Origin: Phanerochaete sordida
Taxonomy: Eukaryota > Basidiomycota > Agaricomycetes > Polyporales > Phanerochaetaceae
Length of the DNA: 64,000 nucleotides
Direction of reading: 5' to 3'
Assembly (NCBI GenBank): GCA_019973155.2
Contig: BPQB01000030.1
Coordinates: forward strand, 186,001 to 250,000
Shown: positions 10,560 through 22,481 of the stretch, in pieces
Layout of the letters: the number at the start of each line of letters is the position of its first letter
How positions within the stretch are numbered: position 1 is the stretch's first letter
Notes under the pieces: model-generated
What the model was told of the DNA's origin: nothing
What the model saw: only the letters and a program-made list of their open reading frames with translations
The model's database searches: none
Made by a program: the position numbers and the translations under genes

Positions 10560-12009
10560 TCACGAGGGTATCGTGGCGAATTCGGTGGTCTGTGGGGTAG
10601 AGGGCCGGAACGTCCGCGGCGAGGAGCCGCTCGGCCGACTGCGCATCTTCTGCCACCAGTGCTTCGGCTGCGTGTCCGAGCCGGTGCTCGTCGAGTCGCT
10701 GTTCGTGGTGTAGACCGACGCTGGGTGGCTGCTGCTGCTACCGTCGGTGTAGCCGCTGTCGAAGCTGCTGTGTGTGCTCTGACGCTCCGCCTGCCAGGCG
10801 ACCTTCTCGGCGTCGCGCGCCTTGTCGGGGTCGTAATACGTGAACGGGGACGAGTGTTCGCTCGTCGTGGGTATCGGGTTGAAGATGGCGTCGATGAGGT
10901 TCTCTGTCGTGCGGAGCCCTTGCGAGGACGCAAGGCGGTCGAAGTCTGCGCCGCCTTCTTGAGTGGAAAACGGCTGGTGGTACATGCTCGAGCTGTCGTC
11001 GTCCTCGTGGTGGGTATACATGTCCAGGTCGCGGGCGAATTTGGTCTGGTAGAGGTTGTTGTTGCTGAGCAGGCCGGTGACGGAGGCCATGATTTCGCCC
11101 TTGCGCAGGGGCGGCGGCGTATACTGCTTCTCGCCGCCGATGTGCTCGACCTCGATCGTAAGCTAGTGTAAGGGTCAGGACGGCAGACGCCGAACGGATA
11201 GCGCAAGTACGGACCTTGAGCGTCGCGTTCGTCTTACTCTCGCGGAGGAGATAACGCCGCGCAACGGGACCAGCGTCCGCGTATTCCGCAAGGTTGATAT
11301 ACACGGCGCCGAGGCGCGGCTGGCGTGGCGCGTTCAAGTCGCCGTGTACGACGCGCTGCATGGCGACCAGCTTGAGCTCGCAGGGGAGGAGATCGCCCGT
11401 TTCGCGGTGTACATCCATCTGGACGGCGACAGAGACCCTGTGGTCCCAGCGCACGTTGTAGCTCTGAAGCGGCGCCCAGGGCGTCATGCCCTTGGCTTCG
11501 GCTTTCTCGAGCCGCCCAGGTCTTGGGGTCATGGAAGGGAGGACAGGGGTGCTGGGCGGCGATGTCGATAAGAACTGTCCGTACATGGCGGAGTTGGTCG
11601 ACTGCATGCTGGTGCGGCTGTGGTCCTCGTCCTCGAAGGACGAGCGGGCGTCGTCGTGCGCGGCTGCCTGGAGGCCGAAGCCATCGCGGTCGGGAGTTCC
11701 TGGGGTAATCTGGATCAACGGGTCCAGCCGACCTTTGCCCTTGTCCCCCTTGCCGTTCGCCAGTGAAGGCGTCGAGCGGCCCTTCATCTTGCCCAGGAGG
11801 CCTGATCCGGACTGGACGTTCTTGAACTTCCACCGTACGCCGAACTCGCCGCTTACTAGGGGCACATTCGAAAGCTGATCTATGTGCAAGTGGACCTGGA
11901 AGAGTGCATGCTTTGGAAGAATGTGTCCCAGCTGCGTTCTGAGGCCGTGAGGGGCGGTAGAAGATGAGGAGCTGGACTCGGATGCGATGGAGGTCTTGTT
12001 CATGGTCAT
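10560..12009 (-). CDS. NT-C2 domain protein
   Basis: Exons 12009-11215 and 11162-10560 (intron with GTCCGT donor and TAG acceptor) encode about 465 residues. An alternative in-frame ATG at 12003 shortens it by two residues. The N-terminal half fits the NT-C2 domain of EEIG1/EHBP1-type proteins: LPKHALFQVHLHIDQLSNVP, then GVRWKF, QSYNVRWDHRVSVAVQMDVH, LVAMQRVVHGDLN, LGAVYINLAEYAD, and LLRESKTNATLK. The domain is split by a low-complexity Ser/Gly insert (about residues 75-165). The C-terminal half is Ser/Thr/Asp-rich and probably disordered. NT-C2 domains bind membranes or scaffold endocytic and cytoskeletal proteins; a peripheral-membrane role is inferred. The gene is divergent from the F-box gene at 12810. 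Confidence 0.8.
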
Positions 12010-12809
12010 GGCTTGCCAATGGTAGTGTGAGCGTCGTCTGTTGAGTGTGAGGGCTTTGTGCGCATGCCGTCGACGCGTATAAAGCTGTCCTTCAGAGCAG
12101 GATGTATGCGGTCGTTGCTGGGTGATGTTGATGAGACGTCGCGCTAACACAGCTTGGGCTCATCCGGATATAGTGGCGGAGCTTTGGGCGCGAAGGAAGG
12201 CCTCGAAGAGGGCGAGACGGAGGTGTGGATAGATACGGGACGGAGAGGTCGGTGGTGAGGGTAACGGAGTAACGGAGGGGTGCGGCGGCCGAGGATCCCC
12301 CCCTCCTCAAAGAAGTTATTCTGTCCACTTCGGGAGTTATCTCCCCGTCGCTCTCTCTTCCGCTCCGTTACGTTCCTCTCTCACGGGACCACTACTTTCT
12401 CATCGCAGACGTGTCCAAAAATTATTGGATAGCGAAGGAACGCAGCTCGGTAATTTCCGCAAGACGGTGAACGCGGGGTACGCCATCCGCAGAGGGGTTA
12501 TCCGAAGAAAACAAACTCTGCTGATCCAGGGTAAGCCTCGAATAAGTAGGTAACGGTATGCGCATATTATTTAGACTTTCAGCTTGCCTCTGTCCACCAT
12601 CCCATCTGCGCCTCCATGCAACTTGTCGACCAAGGGACGACGGCAAAAGGAAGTCAATGTCCTTGGACCTTGTCTTGACCTCCTATCTGTCCCTGAAACA
12701 AAGCCAGTGGCCAGTTTGGTGCTCATCGTGGCCGACAGCGTGTGACCTGGTATAAGTCTCTACCGCCCTCGTTCCTCGAGCACAGTATCCACCCAGCTCC
12801 CACTCAAAC
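12010..12809. other. Divergent promoter region, NT-C2 / F-box
   Basis: About 800 bases between two divergent start codons. Pyrimidine-rich tracts near 12342-12375 look like a fungal core promoter or 5' UTR. No coding segment recognised. Confidence 0.45.
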
Positions 12810-13786
12810 ATGGCAGGCCTCGACACCCTCTCTGACAGCGTCCTCGCGCACATATGCAACAAACTGGGCTTCGACCTCGTCGCGCACATATCTTTCTCGC
12901 AGACATCACGACGCATCCGCCGGCTGTACGAAGACGATACCCTTTGGCAGTCAGCTTGTTTCAAGGCTGGCTTCGGGAGGCCGAGGCGACGGCTGGCCAC
13001 CGGGCAAGCCATACAGAACCTCTCGTGGCGTGAAGTCGCGTCCCTTCTCGTGAAGCACGCGTCGAAATGCGAGATCAAGACCTGCAAGGCTGCCAATGCA
13101 TGCTTCGGTGAGTCCCCTCATGCGCGTCTGCACGCGTACATGCTAACATTTCAACAGCTCAACAGTACTGCAGTATGTCTCGCAGCTCCATCTACGAACC
13201 CTTGACGTCTCCGCCAGCCGTCGAGCTGCATCCGCTCTACTTCTACCTGCACTTCTCTGAAACGGCGCCGGATGCGCCCCATATCCCTTCACCGGACACG
13301 CTGGCCATACTCTTAACCCATCTACCCACGTTCCCGGAGTGCAAGACATCACAGTACGGCCCCCTATGCGTCCACCCCAATGCGTCTTGTGCCTTCGCCA
13401 CATTCCCTCCTATGCAAACGATCAGCTTTCAAGACATGCATGGGGCACCATTCCTAAAGGTGCACAATCCGGACGGATGTACCATACTCGACGTGAACCG
13501 TGCGTTGTGCGATCTGTAAGTGTACTTGCTGTCTCATAAACTTTGAGCGACTGACAGCCAGAAGGGTTCCGAGGGATCTTGAGCAAATGGAGGCAGCGCT
13601 CGCTCACTATCGTGAACTCCTGTTCACATCCGGAAAGACACTTACTCAATTCGCGGAGTGTATCAGCCGTGACAAAGGTTTCCTGGATGACCATGAGTAT
13701 GCCATTCTTGCTTGCAGCGAAACGCCTGAGCTAACATTCTCATGTCCAGGTATCCTTTCCTTCAAGAGCTAGTTGCGCAGGCGTAA
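12810..13786 (+). CDS. F-box protein, four exons
   Basis: Exons 12810-13107, 13158-13515, 13562-13696 and 13750-13786 join in frame to 275 residues. Residues 3-45 form an F-box (LDTLSDSVLAHICNKLGFD, then LVAHISFSQTSRRIRRLYED and TLWQSACF). This domain binds Skp1 and makes the protein a candidate substrate receptor of an SCF ubiquitin ligase. The remainder has no recognised repeat; it contains several cysteines and ends FLQELVAQA. Every intron has a GT donor (GTGAGT, GTAAGT, GTATGC) and an AG acceptor, and the phases agree. The substrate is unknown. Confidence 0.78.
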
Positions 13787-14111
13787 CATAATATGCCTCC
13801 ACTTTCTCCTGGGCATAGTGCTTGAGCGCAGACAGTAGCATCGATTAATATCATGTATGTATCATATCCGCACCCTACCACTATACCCAGCAAATTGTAC
13901 CACTCCCTGGTTCCAGGCATGTTCAGCGTATAGTTGGCACGACTGAAACAGGTGCCCGTCACCGCAGGCGCCCATTTCCCTGCGTCCCAAGGCGACGCGA
14001 TCGCTGTCTACGACCCTGGCCGCCGCAGCGCTGGCACAGGTTGTTTCCAACTCTGACCATCGCGGCAGAACGGGACGCTTTTACGCTCCACGTCTCAAGG
14101 CCGCAAGCTTC
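13787..14111. other. Short intergenic region
   Basis: About 325 bases between the F-box stop and the acyltransferase start. It must hold the terminator of the first gene and the promoter of the second; no specific motif stands out. Confidence 0.4.
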
Positions 14112-15363
14112 ATGCCTCCATCTGGACTATTCCAAATGGCAGCTCCTCGACTCGAGGACCGCGTCCCTCTGGACTTGCATTCTTTCCTTGGTCTCCTCCT
14201 TCCCGTGTTCGTATGCCACCAGGCCATGGCTGTGCTCGTTCTGCTTCCTTCCACGCGGCCTTTCAGGTTCGCTCTGCTTCCACTGGCAATGTTATTGGCA
14301 TGGAGAGCCGCAACGCGTCTGGACATCTCCTCAGGAACTCCCAAGTACAACCACAACAACTATGGAAACTGTGTAAGTCTGGAGTCCCATGGGCTGAACA
14401 TAGCACTCATATGAACAACCGCAGATCATGCAGCTCACACTGAGCTTGCGGATGCTTGAGTGGGGATTACGCCGTCACCCACTCAAGCGCCCCCAGCGAG
14501 ACCCGCCACGAAGCACATACCACGATGCAGTCGAGCTTTGCTGCACCATGCGAGGGATAGGCTGGCCATGGTCGCGCGGGCTGTACATACCTCCCGAAAC
14601 CCGGCCTACACATTCCAACGCTGCATTCCTGCGATCCACCGCCCTCCGAGCCCTGCGCGACATGGTCGTCTGCGACGCCTTCCAGACCGCCATCCACCTC
14701 CTCGGCCCAGACTCGTTCGGCTCGCTGCGCGGCGGCACCATCTTCGACGCGCGCCTCCCGCTGGTGCCGCGGTACCTCTTCTCGTCCCTCATCTCGCTCC
14801 TCACGGCCACGGGCATCTACTTCTCCATCACGATGCTCTATCACACCGCGACCGTCGCCGGCTTCGCGCTCGCGCCGGATCCGCGCGCGTGGCCGCCGCT
14901 CAGCGACGCGCCGTGGGCCGCGACGTCCCTCCGCGACTTCTGGGGCCGCCGCTGGCACCAGCTCTTCCGCAGGCTGTTCGTGCAGATCGGCGCGCGCCCC
15001 GCGCAGGCCGTCTTTGGCCGCGCGGGCGGCGTGCTCGGCGGATTCGCGCTCTCGGCCGTCCTCCACGACGTGTGCATTTGGGGCATGGGCCGCGGAACCG
15101 CGTTTCCCCAGATCGGCGGGTTCTTCCTCTTGAACGGCGTCGCGGTCATCGCGGAACAGGCCTTCGAGCGGGCGACCGGCCGAAAGGTGCGGGGGTATGC
15201 GGGGTGGGTGTGGACAATGCTCTTCGTGCTCGCTACGGGCAACCTTCTCGTGGATGCGTGGCTTACCCGGGGTCTGGCGGGAGCTTGTGCAATCCCTGAC
15301 TTCATTCGGCCGACATGGCTTCTCGCGCAGCTGTGGCCTGCACTGAGGCCCGCTTTGCTATAG
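14112..15363 (+). CDS. Wax-synthase-domain (MBOAT-like) acyltransferase
   Basis: Exons 14112-14372 and 14425-15363 give 399 residues. The protein is polytopic, with hydrophobic segments such as LGLLLPVFVCHQAMAVLVLL, FSSLISLLTATGIYFSITML and VWTMLFVLATGNLLV. The wax-synthase signature SLRDFWGRRWHQLFRR is present (about residue 250), and the membrane-embedded histidine of the MBOAT fold lies in FALSAVLHDVCIWGMG. Fungal members transfer acetyl or acyl groups to sterols, terpenoids or alcohols in the ER membrane. No terpene cyclase, P450 or polyketide synthase gene is adjacent, so a biosynthetic cluster is not indicated and the substrate stays open. An in-frame ATG at 14133 is an alternative start. 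Confidence 0.82.
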
Positions 15364-15485
15364 CACGTAAATTCATACGACGAGCAGCCGTGGTATAGCA
15401 GACTCTGCGGTGGTAACCCAACTAGATACACATACATGATAGTACACCTAAGATGCGATCGTACAAAACCGTCCTGGTCTACCGT

Positions 15486-17236
15486 CTAGGCCTGGGACTT
15501 ACGGGCCTTCATCTTCTCCTTGAGCTTGGCCTGTAGGGAGTTGTTAGATCCAGTTGACGAAGGACAAATGCATGTGACGTACGTTTACAGCGTCCATGTA
15601 GACGTCGGTGATGACCCAGTGCTCGCGCTTCATGTTCTTGCCGTGGATAGCGAGGGCAAGATCCTTGGTCATGACGCCGTCTTTGTCGATGACCTCGACA
15701 CACGCAGCCTCGAGGTCCTCGCAGAAGTTCTTGAGCGCGTCGTTGCCGTCGAGCTTCGCGCGGTGGATAAGACCACGGGTCCAGGCGAAGATCGACGCGA
15801 CCGGGTTCGTCGATGTCTCGTTGCCCTTCTGCCACTCGCGGTAGTGGCGCGTGACGGTGCCGTGGGCAGCCTCGCTCTCGACGGTCTTGCCGTCGGGTGT
15901 GATGAGCTCCGAGGTCATCATGCCGAGGGAGCCGAAGCCCTGCGCGAGAATGTCGGACTGGACGTCACCATCGTAGTTCTTGCATGCCCAGACGAAGCCT
16001 CCCGAGGACTTGATGGCTTGCGCGACCATGTCGTCGATTAGTCGGTGCTCGTAGTAGATGCCGGCCGCCTCGAAGTCCTTCTGGTATTGGCTCTCGTAGA
16101 CTTCCTGGAAGATATCCTTGAAGCGACCATCGTACTTCTTCATGATGGTGTTCTTCGTCGACATAAACTGGAAGCAGTTTAGAATAAGTCCGATTGACGC
16201 ATATAGCCAGTACATACCAGAGGCAGCTTCTTGGAGAGTGCCATCTTAAAGGAAGAGTGGGCGAATCCCCTTATTGACTAAGGCGCAGGGTCAACCAACG
16301 TCTCATACGAGGAAATAGTAGACGCACGTCATCAGTGTTGTACATGGCCATCGCAACACCCTTGCCCTTGAAGTCGTATACATTCATCGTTACAGGGTCA
16401 CCGCCGTCTGTGGGGGTGTAGACAAGCTGAAGCTTTCCTGGTCCTGGAGCAATGAAGTCCGTAGAGCGATACTGGTCGCCGAAGGCATGACGGCCAATGA
16501 CGATGGGGTTCTTCCATCCTGGCACCGGCCTGGGGATGCGCTGCAGAATAATGGGCTCGCGGAAGACGGTGCCGCCGAGGATGTTACGGATTGTACCGTT
16601 GGGGCTCTTCCACATCTCCTTGAGCTTGAACTCCTTAACGCGAGCTTCATCGGGCGTGATGGTCGCGCACTTGATGCCGACACCGTACTTGAGAATGGCC
16701 TCCGCAGAGTCGACAGTCACTTGGTCGTCGGTCTAGGCGCTGTGAGCTGCAGGGTTACCTGCTAGGTTCGATTAACTCACAGAGTCACGAGCTTCCATCC
16801 CGAGGTCATAGTATTTGATGTCCAGTTGAAGATAGGGAAGAATGAGCTGATAGAGACAGTGTTAAGACCGCCTAAGCCTCTTTGCATATGCTGTGAAACG
16901 CACCTCTTCCCTGATCTTCTTCCAGATGATCCTGGTCATCTCATCGCCGTCTAGTTCCACTACGGGGTTCTTGACCACAATCTTCTGCTCTATAGCCATT
17001 GTCGCGGGACCAGATGAGTAGGGTGAGGCAAGTCGAAATGTCGAACGTAAGGGGATTTCGGGTGGGATTTAAGCAACATTGGACGGCGTTCCGTCAGCAT
17101 CGCTCGAGGAGACCGATAGCTTTCGGCACTCACGATACCTCGCTCCACTGCTCGCAAATCCACGGGCCATAAGGCTACCGCGGATGGCAGGGGCCCCGGC
17201 CAGCCGACCGCTACGGATGGTGCGCAGACTGAGCAT
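15486..17236 (-). CDS. NADP-dependent isocitrate dehydrogenase, dual-start
   Basis: Catalyses oxidative decarboxylation of isocitrate to 2-oxoglutarate, making NADPH. Seven exons (17236-17134, 16989-16904, 16846-16781, 16732-16328, 16277-16218, 16167-15583, 15530-15486) give 449 residues. Family blocks are clear: [82 protein letters not shown], and [17 protein letters not shown]. The first exon is a classic mitochondrial leader ([20 protein letters not shown]). A second ATG at 16997-16999 sits 10 bases before the intron 1 acceptor, in the frame of exon 2. It would give a leaderless 418-residue form starting [13 protein letters not shown]. Mitochondrial and cytosolic forms from one gene are known for fungal NADP-IDH. 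The C-terminus KSQA is not a standard peroxisomal signal. Confidence 0.92.
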
Positions 17237-17618
17237 ATTTTGTCAACGTCGTGGACGACGGTGAAGACGAACTTCGCGTGTGCAAGGAGCGTGCGACCTC
17301 CACATCATCATGCGTCGGACAGAGCGTGCCGATGTCCGAGGTCCTGCCGACGCGCGTCATGACTCGGACGTTGCAGGACCCCGGATCCCCCTGTTCGCCA
17401 ACATCACATTCTACATGTCCTGTTGCAGGACGACTCATGGCTTGTATAGTTTCATAAACATTCGCGCCAAGGAAGAAAAACGGCAGAAAACGCGTCGCTC
17501 GCTGAGGGCTACGACGCGGAAATGCAAACATCGGAACGATCATATACAGATGCAAGTCAGCCGACTAGGCGACTGTACATGTATCCTGTAGCTAAGACGG
17601 AGTAAACGCTATGAGTCG
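17237..17618. other. Intergenic, NADP-IDH upstream / MYND-B 3' end
   Basis: Upstream region of the mitochondrial-form NADP-IDH transcript. Short frames only; no further exon of either gene recognised. Confidence 0.4.
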
Positions 17619-19458
17619 TTAACTTGAAGACGAGCGACAGGAGCCCTTATGTCCTCCTTCAATCCAGTCCCTACGAGCTAGGATAAGTGCTGCATAATTT
17701 GCAGACTGCAAGGGTCTCTCACCTTCTCTGGCATTTCTTCGAGCAGTACATGGCACTTTGGCAGCCGTTGCACTTGCGGAGTTTGTGGTGTGGCTTCTCT
17801 CCAAAGCAGAGGCACTCGCGCCAGGCGCAGCCCATGTCCTTCGACCACACGTCGCGGTCATTGGGGCTCGGGAGCGCCGGCACGGCAGGTGCGTTCGTGT
17901 CGATTTCGCACTGCCGTCCGAAATTCGTCCATAGAGCGAGCGCAGTCGATTTCTGAGGCGCCATGTCCGCTGGGAGAGAGCTCAGCTTGTCGTACGCTTG
18001 GCGCCAGACTTGGCGAACGGACCCGACGAAGTCGGAACATTCAGGCCCCCACATGGAAGCGTCGTTCGAGCCTTGTGCGACACAGTTTGTCGCGAAGAAA
18101 TCAAACATATCGTGAATGTGATCTGCCATAGTGTTAAAAGAGAGACGCGGCCTATATGGGTGACGGCGTACGAATTCCTTTTTGCGCTATCGATGAATCG
18201 CTCTGGCTCAGAGCAACTAGCATCATAGCTCGACCGAGAAGCATGGCTAGCGAATGGAAGAAATTGTTCATAAACTTGAACCTTGGGACGTTATCGGCCA
18301 TGATATGACTGATAGATGACATCAATAATCATCAGTTGTCGTATAAACACAGTGAGCGGAGAGGGCACTGTACAGTATATGGGCGAACGCCATCTCTAAA
18401 ATGAGCAACTCATTGCGCTGCTCGCCGTGACAAAGCTGCCTTTGCGTTGCGTGCAGCAGAGAGAGGACGTGGGTAGTGTCCTCGGCACGGGCGCGCACCA
18501 TTTTTTCGTGGCGACAAAACATCCACAAGTCGCTCATGAGAGACAGGAGCTCGTCATCTACCACATCCTGGTTCCGAAGCCTCGAATTGCAGCGCTGCAC
18601 GAACTGGCGAGGGGCGATGGTCTTGAGGTTGATAGCCTTATCGATAAAGGCGATTATGTCATCGTTGTGCTTGCTACAGCTGTACACTATCTCGAGGTAG
18701 CGTTCCGTTACCGTTATCATCTTCATAGATGTCGCGAAGAGCCAGCAGCGTACGATTACGTGCGGGGCCAGTGTGTCGAGATATTCGGACCCCAGAGTGG
18801 GACTGTGCAGAGCGAGAGTGGTAGGCTAGAGCATGCGCAGAAGCAGCAAAACTGACCTCATCATTTCTCGTAGCTTGTATTCCAACATGGCAAGATGAGC
18901 GGCTTCCCATCGCACGGTAAACTCCTCCGGGTTGGCAATTTTGTCCGCATATAGTGAGATGTGCGCTGACTGGAGCACGTAGGGGAGCTCTAGCAAGAGA
19001 GACCACAGGGTGGGAAGACTTTCCAGTAGGTGAACGGCATATGGAGGATGGTTGGCGGGGTGATGACTTCCTGACGTGGGCTGTGTATCGTCGACGGAAT
19101 GTAGGAGCAGGTCGACAACTGCGCCGAGGCTCCACACTATATGCCGCTGCAGTAGGCCCCAGGTTTAGTTGCATGGAAAGTGATCTTTAAGCGATACTTT
19201 GACCTTTGTGTCCGTCTCGAAGCGGGGCTGGTCGTAATATCGCCGGTCCAGTAGGACAGCCAGGATGGCCTGCAGCAGGTTTCCATCAAAAAGACCATCG
19301 TAATAGTCCCTAGAAGGGTTAGATGCGGCGAATGTCTGAAAATCATAAAGTAATTGGAACATTTCAGGCAGCTTGTCCTGGGCGTGCAGCTGCCTGAAGA
19401 TGCTCCCTGCGCGGGATGGCTCGGACGAGAAAATTTCCGGCGTCCAAATTTTTGCCAT
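17619..19458 (-). CDS. MYND zinc-finger protein B
   Basis: Paralogue of MYND-A on the opposite strand. Exon 1 begins at 19458 (KIWTPEIFSSEPSRAGSIFR), followed by VWSLGAVVDLLLHSV, SLPTLWSLLLELPYVLQSAH, KMITVTERYLEIVYS, the RQLCHG block, FFHSLAMLLGRAM, and DFVGSVRQVWRQAYDKLSSL. The MYND finger runs ECLCFGEKPHHKLRKC and MYCSKKCQRR, and after an intron DWIEGGHKGSC, with stop at 17619. Exon order, intron positions and the cysteine/histidine set match copy A, and the joined frames show no lesion. Function is unknown beyond the protein-binding finger. The promoter carries the composite element shared with A and C. Confidence 0.72.
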
Positions 19459-20104
19459 CTGGTGAGGAAGGGAGCTTCGTTAGCAGACTCGATGCTTCTC
19501 CTTTCCGTGCAATATCAGCGGCAGCATGATGTGAGCAAGTTCTGAATGCGAACCTTTCCTGTCGGCTTATGGAGGCACTGGTCGCGAGCAAGCGGTGCCA
19601 ACGCGCCCGAGGTCCCGGCGAGGTGAGGCGGGACCCCTATGACCCCGGATCGCTTGTCAACGCATCGGCGGGAGCGGCGAACAGCGCTGTGGGCACATCA
19701 ACTGAGCAAACCTGTTGGAGCCCAGCGAGACAATACCGTGGCGCAGCGAGGGAAGCCTTATATAATAGGATACCGACGCACGAGCTAGGGGAATTGAGTC
19801 GTGCATAAATCTGCCCAGTCAAACCTTCGGCTTAGATGCCGGAAGCGACCGACGCGGAAAGTAGACGCACCTCTAACTATTGAGCTGATGTTTTTGCCGC
19901 TAATCACAGTGAGAACTGTTCCCTGTTCCATGGTGCTAGCCTCGGAGAGTCGCTCTTAATTCCGTGTTCCAGCCAGAGAAGCGCTAGTTCGACTCATCCT
20001 TCGTCTTTAGATAGCACCGTGCCACAAATCTTTCAGTACACTCACTGTTATATGTAAAGCAAGGATAAGCACTTTCTCATTGTCTTCGAAGCTCGCGCGC
20101 TGAC
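19459..20104. other. MYND-B promoter region
   Basis: Upstream region of MYND-B, including its composite promoter element (annotated at 19606-19648) and a TATA-like TTATATAA at 19757-19764. No gene recognised. Confidence 0.45.
19606..19648 (-). promoter_or_regulatory. Shared 43-base promoter element of MYND-B
   Basis: Read in the direction of MYND-B it begins CCGGGGTCATAGGGGTCCCG and ends GGACCTCGGG. It has the same length as the element before MYND-A, and the non-spacer bases differ at only two positions. It lies about 150 bases before the MYND-B start codon. It contains an AGGGG box and a GGTCCCG/CGGGACC inverted repeat. Confidence 0.6.
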
Positions 20105-20395
20105 ATGCCTTGGGGCGCAGCGCTGGAGCATCTCGGAGAAGAGGGCGAGCCGCTGATTGTGCACGTTCGGGAGCTATCTTGTCGGCTGCGTCATCTCCTT
20201 GAAGAACGGAGTACTGTTGCCCAGATACCATACCGTCCGTCAGTAGAGGTCGGGGAGGGACCTATGAAAGGAAACGGAAGATGTCTTGCCGGGGAAGGCG
20301 GCGGGGAACGTGATGATGGCGGCGGGCAAGTCGAGACTGCGCGCTTTCGCGAGCTCCGTCTTGTCCGCTGCCTGCGTCATCGACCGGAGGAGGGG
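20105..20395 (-). pseudogene. Decayed copy of the bL28m gene
   Basis: On the minus strand this segment is clearly homologous to the intact ribosomal gene at 9411-9675. The codons for LPNVHNQRL-LFSE-LQ survive (about 20117-20176), but the tryptophan before them is replaced by TAG and a codon is inserted after HNQRL. Further upstream, GCAGCGGACAAGACG is identical to the 5' flank of the intact gene (9421-9435), so the copy includes untranslated sequence. The body between is scrambled by frameshifts, and the region after LQ is lost. It sits between MYND-B and MYND-C. Origin by segmental duplication or by reverse transcription cannot be decided, because the match ends before the intron. Confidence 0.8.
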
Positions 20396-20645
20396 GTTCT
20401 GAACTCTGAGCACCTTCTTTGCAATTTGACAGGCTTCAAATGCCACAGACACGGTCGATATGTTGGTATATCACGGCTATGTCTGATGAGGCCCCAACCC
20501 CGACGACAGGCCCTTAAATGACTCCTAATGGGCGGCGAGAAGTTGCTGTGTCGCAAGATACGCCATCTGTGCACACCCTATCATTTTCACAGGTGAATAG
20601 AAATGCAATATTTTACTGATACACAGTCCGTGGCCGTTCTAGTCG

Positions 20646-22481
20646 TCACGAGGACGCACGACAGATGCTCTTGTGCTCTCCTTCTGTCCAGTCCCTACGA
20701 GCCGTGGTCAGCCCTCTAGGTCCGTGTAAGATGCAGTAGCTGACACTCTTACCGTTTCTGACATTTCGTTGAGCAGTACAGGACTGCTTTACACCGAGTA
20801 CATTGACGGAGCTTGTGCTGCGGCCTCTCCCCGAAGCAGAGGCATTCGCGCCAAGCACACCCCATGTCCTTGGACCACGTGCCGCGATCCGCAAGCTTCA
20901 CTGGCGGTGCCGTAGAGATACTGGCGTCGATTTTGCATTTCTGTGCGAGGTCCGTCCACAGCACGATCGCCCTTGATTTATGAGGTGCCATGTCAGACGA
21001 TAGAGACTGTAATTTGGAATATGCATGGTTCCAAATAGGTCCAATGAGATCTGAGCTGTAAGAGATCCACTTGGTTGGATTCAACGGGCTGATCATGAAA
21101 GAATTGGCCTCAAGGGCTAAATTGTCGGGAAGGAACGAGAGTGTGTTGCGGATGTTGCCTAAGAGAATATCAGTCGAAAAGGCCAACACTGTACAGTGTA
21201 CACATGGGCGTGATAGCTCACTCATTCTTCTCTCCGCCAAGGAGGCATCGTCTTGGTCCAAGGCAGCCAATACCGTAGCTCGACCAAGAAGCATGAATAG
21301 CGCGCGGAAGAAGTCGCTCGTATGTGGCAACCTCACTATACCGTATGGCATTGCAAGACTGGAAGAAACATGTCAGCAATCTATAACCTTGCGAGAGAAC
21401 ATAAAGGGTGAGCGGTACCGTATTTGTATGAATACTCTCTCCAAGACTCTCAATTCGTAGCGCTGTTCGCCATGACAGAGCTGTCTCTGCGCTGCTTGCA
21501 GCAAAAGAAGGATGAGGTCATCAGCCTGAGCCCGCGCATGCGCCATTTTTTCGTGAAGGCAAATGAGATTTAGGTCGATTAAGAGATGGAAAAGTTCGTC
21601 GTCCAGTACGTCTTGCTTTCGCAGTCTAGAGCTGCAGCGTTCGATGAACTGGCTCGGCTCAATGGTCTTGAGTGCGATGGCCTTCCCAACAAGCGAGGTT
21701 ATACGGTCGTAGTCATCGTCTGCGCAGAAATACAGGATGGACAGACAATGTTCCGTTGTCATGATCATCTCCGTGGATGTCGCGAGAAGCCAGCAGCGTA
21801 TCACCACGTGCGGAGCAAGCGAGTCCAGAAACTCGGGAGGATAAGAACCTCTGTGGAGTATGAGAATACAATGACATCGGAATCGAGCACAGCATACCTC
21901 ATCTTCCTTCGCAGCTCCAGTTCGGCCATGACAAGGTGAAGAATGTTCCACCGCACGCTGAGCGTCTCTGTATCGTCGGCATTGAGGTTTGTGGACTGGA
22001 GGACGTAGGGAAGTTCGAGAAGCAGATTCCACAAGCTAGGAAGATTTTCCAGCATGTGGCCCGCATACGCCGGTCTGTTTACTGGATGGTAACTGCCCGG
22101 TGTAGGCTCGGTGTACTCAAGGGCGTAGTGAAGGAGATCGTGGAGAGCTTTGGTACCATAGACTACGTGCGGCTGCAGTGAGGTGTTAACCAATACCTTG
22201 GCGTTAACATGGCTTCACACCTTTGTGTAGCTTTCGAAATGAGGCTGAGCGTAAATTCGCCGATCCAAGCAGAAGGCCAAGAGGGCTTGTGGAAGGCCTC
22301 CATCAAATAGGCGGTTGTATGTTTCCGGGTCCCTGGTGTGCTCTGCGAGCATAGTCTCTTGGTAACGCAAGAGAAATCGCAAAATCCCCTGCCAATCCTC
22401 TTGATCGTATAGCTCTCTGAAGACGCTTCCGGCGCGAGTCGGCTCCGACCGAAAGCTGTCCGCAGTCCATATACTCGCCAT
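20646..22481 (-). CDS. MYND zinc-finger protein C
   Basis: Third member of the A/B/C group. Exon 1 starts at 22481 (ASIWTADSFRSEPTRAGSVF). Later exons give VVYGTKALHDLLHYALE, NLPSLWNLLLELPYVLQST, RCWLLATSTEMIMTTEHCLS, RQLCHGEQRYELRVLE, and DFFRALFMLLGRATVLAALD. The finger is ECLCFGERPQHKLRQCTRC, then VLYCSTKCQKR and, past an intron, DWTEGEHKSIC; stop at 20646-20648. All zinc ligands are kept. Compared with A and B, the segment between the LLGRA block and the finger carries a longer insert. Probably intact; function unknown. Confidence 0.7.

Noticed and set aside
20105..20521. 138-codon plus-strand frame
   Set aside because: It is the antisense of the bL28m pseudogene; its resemblance to the antisense of the intact gene explains the apparent similarity.
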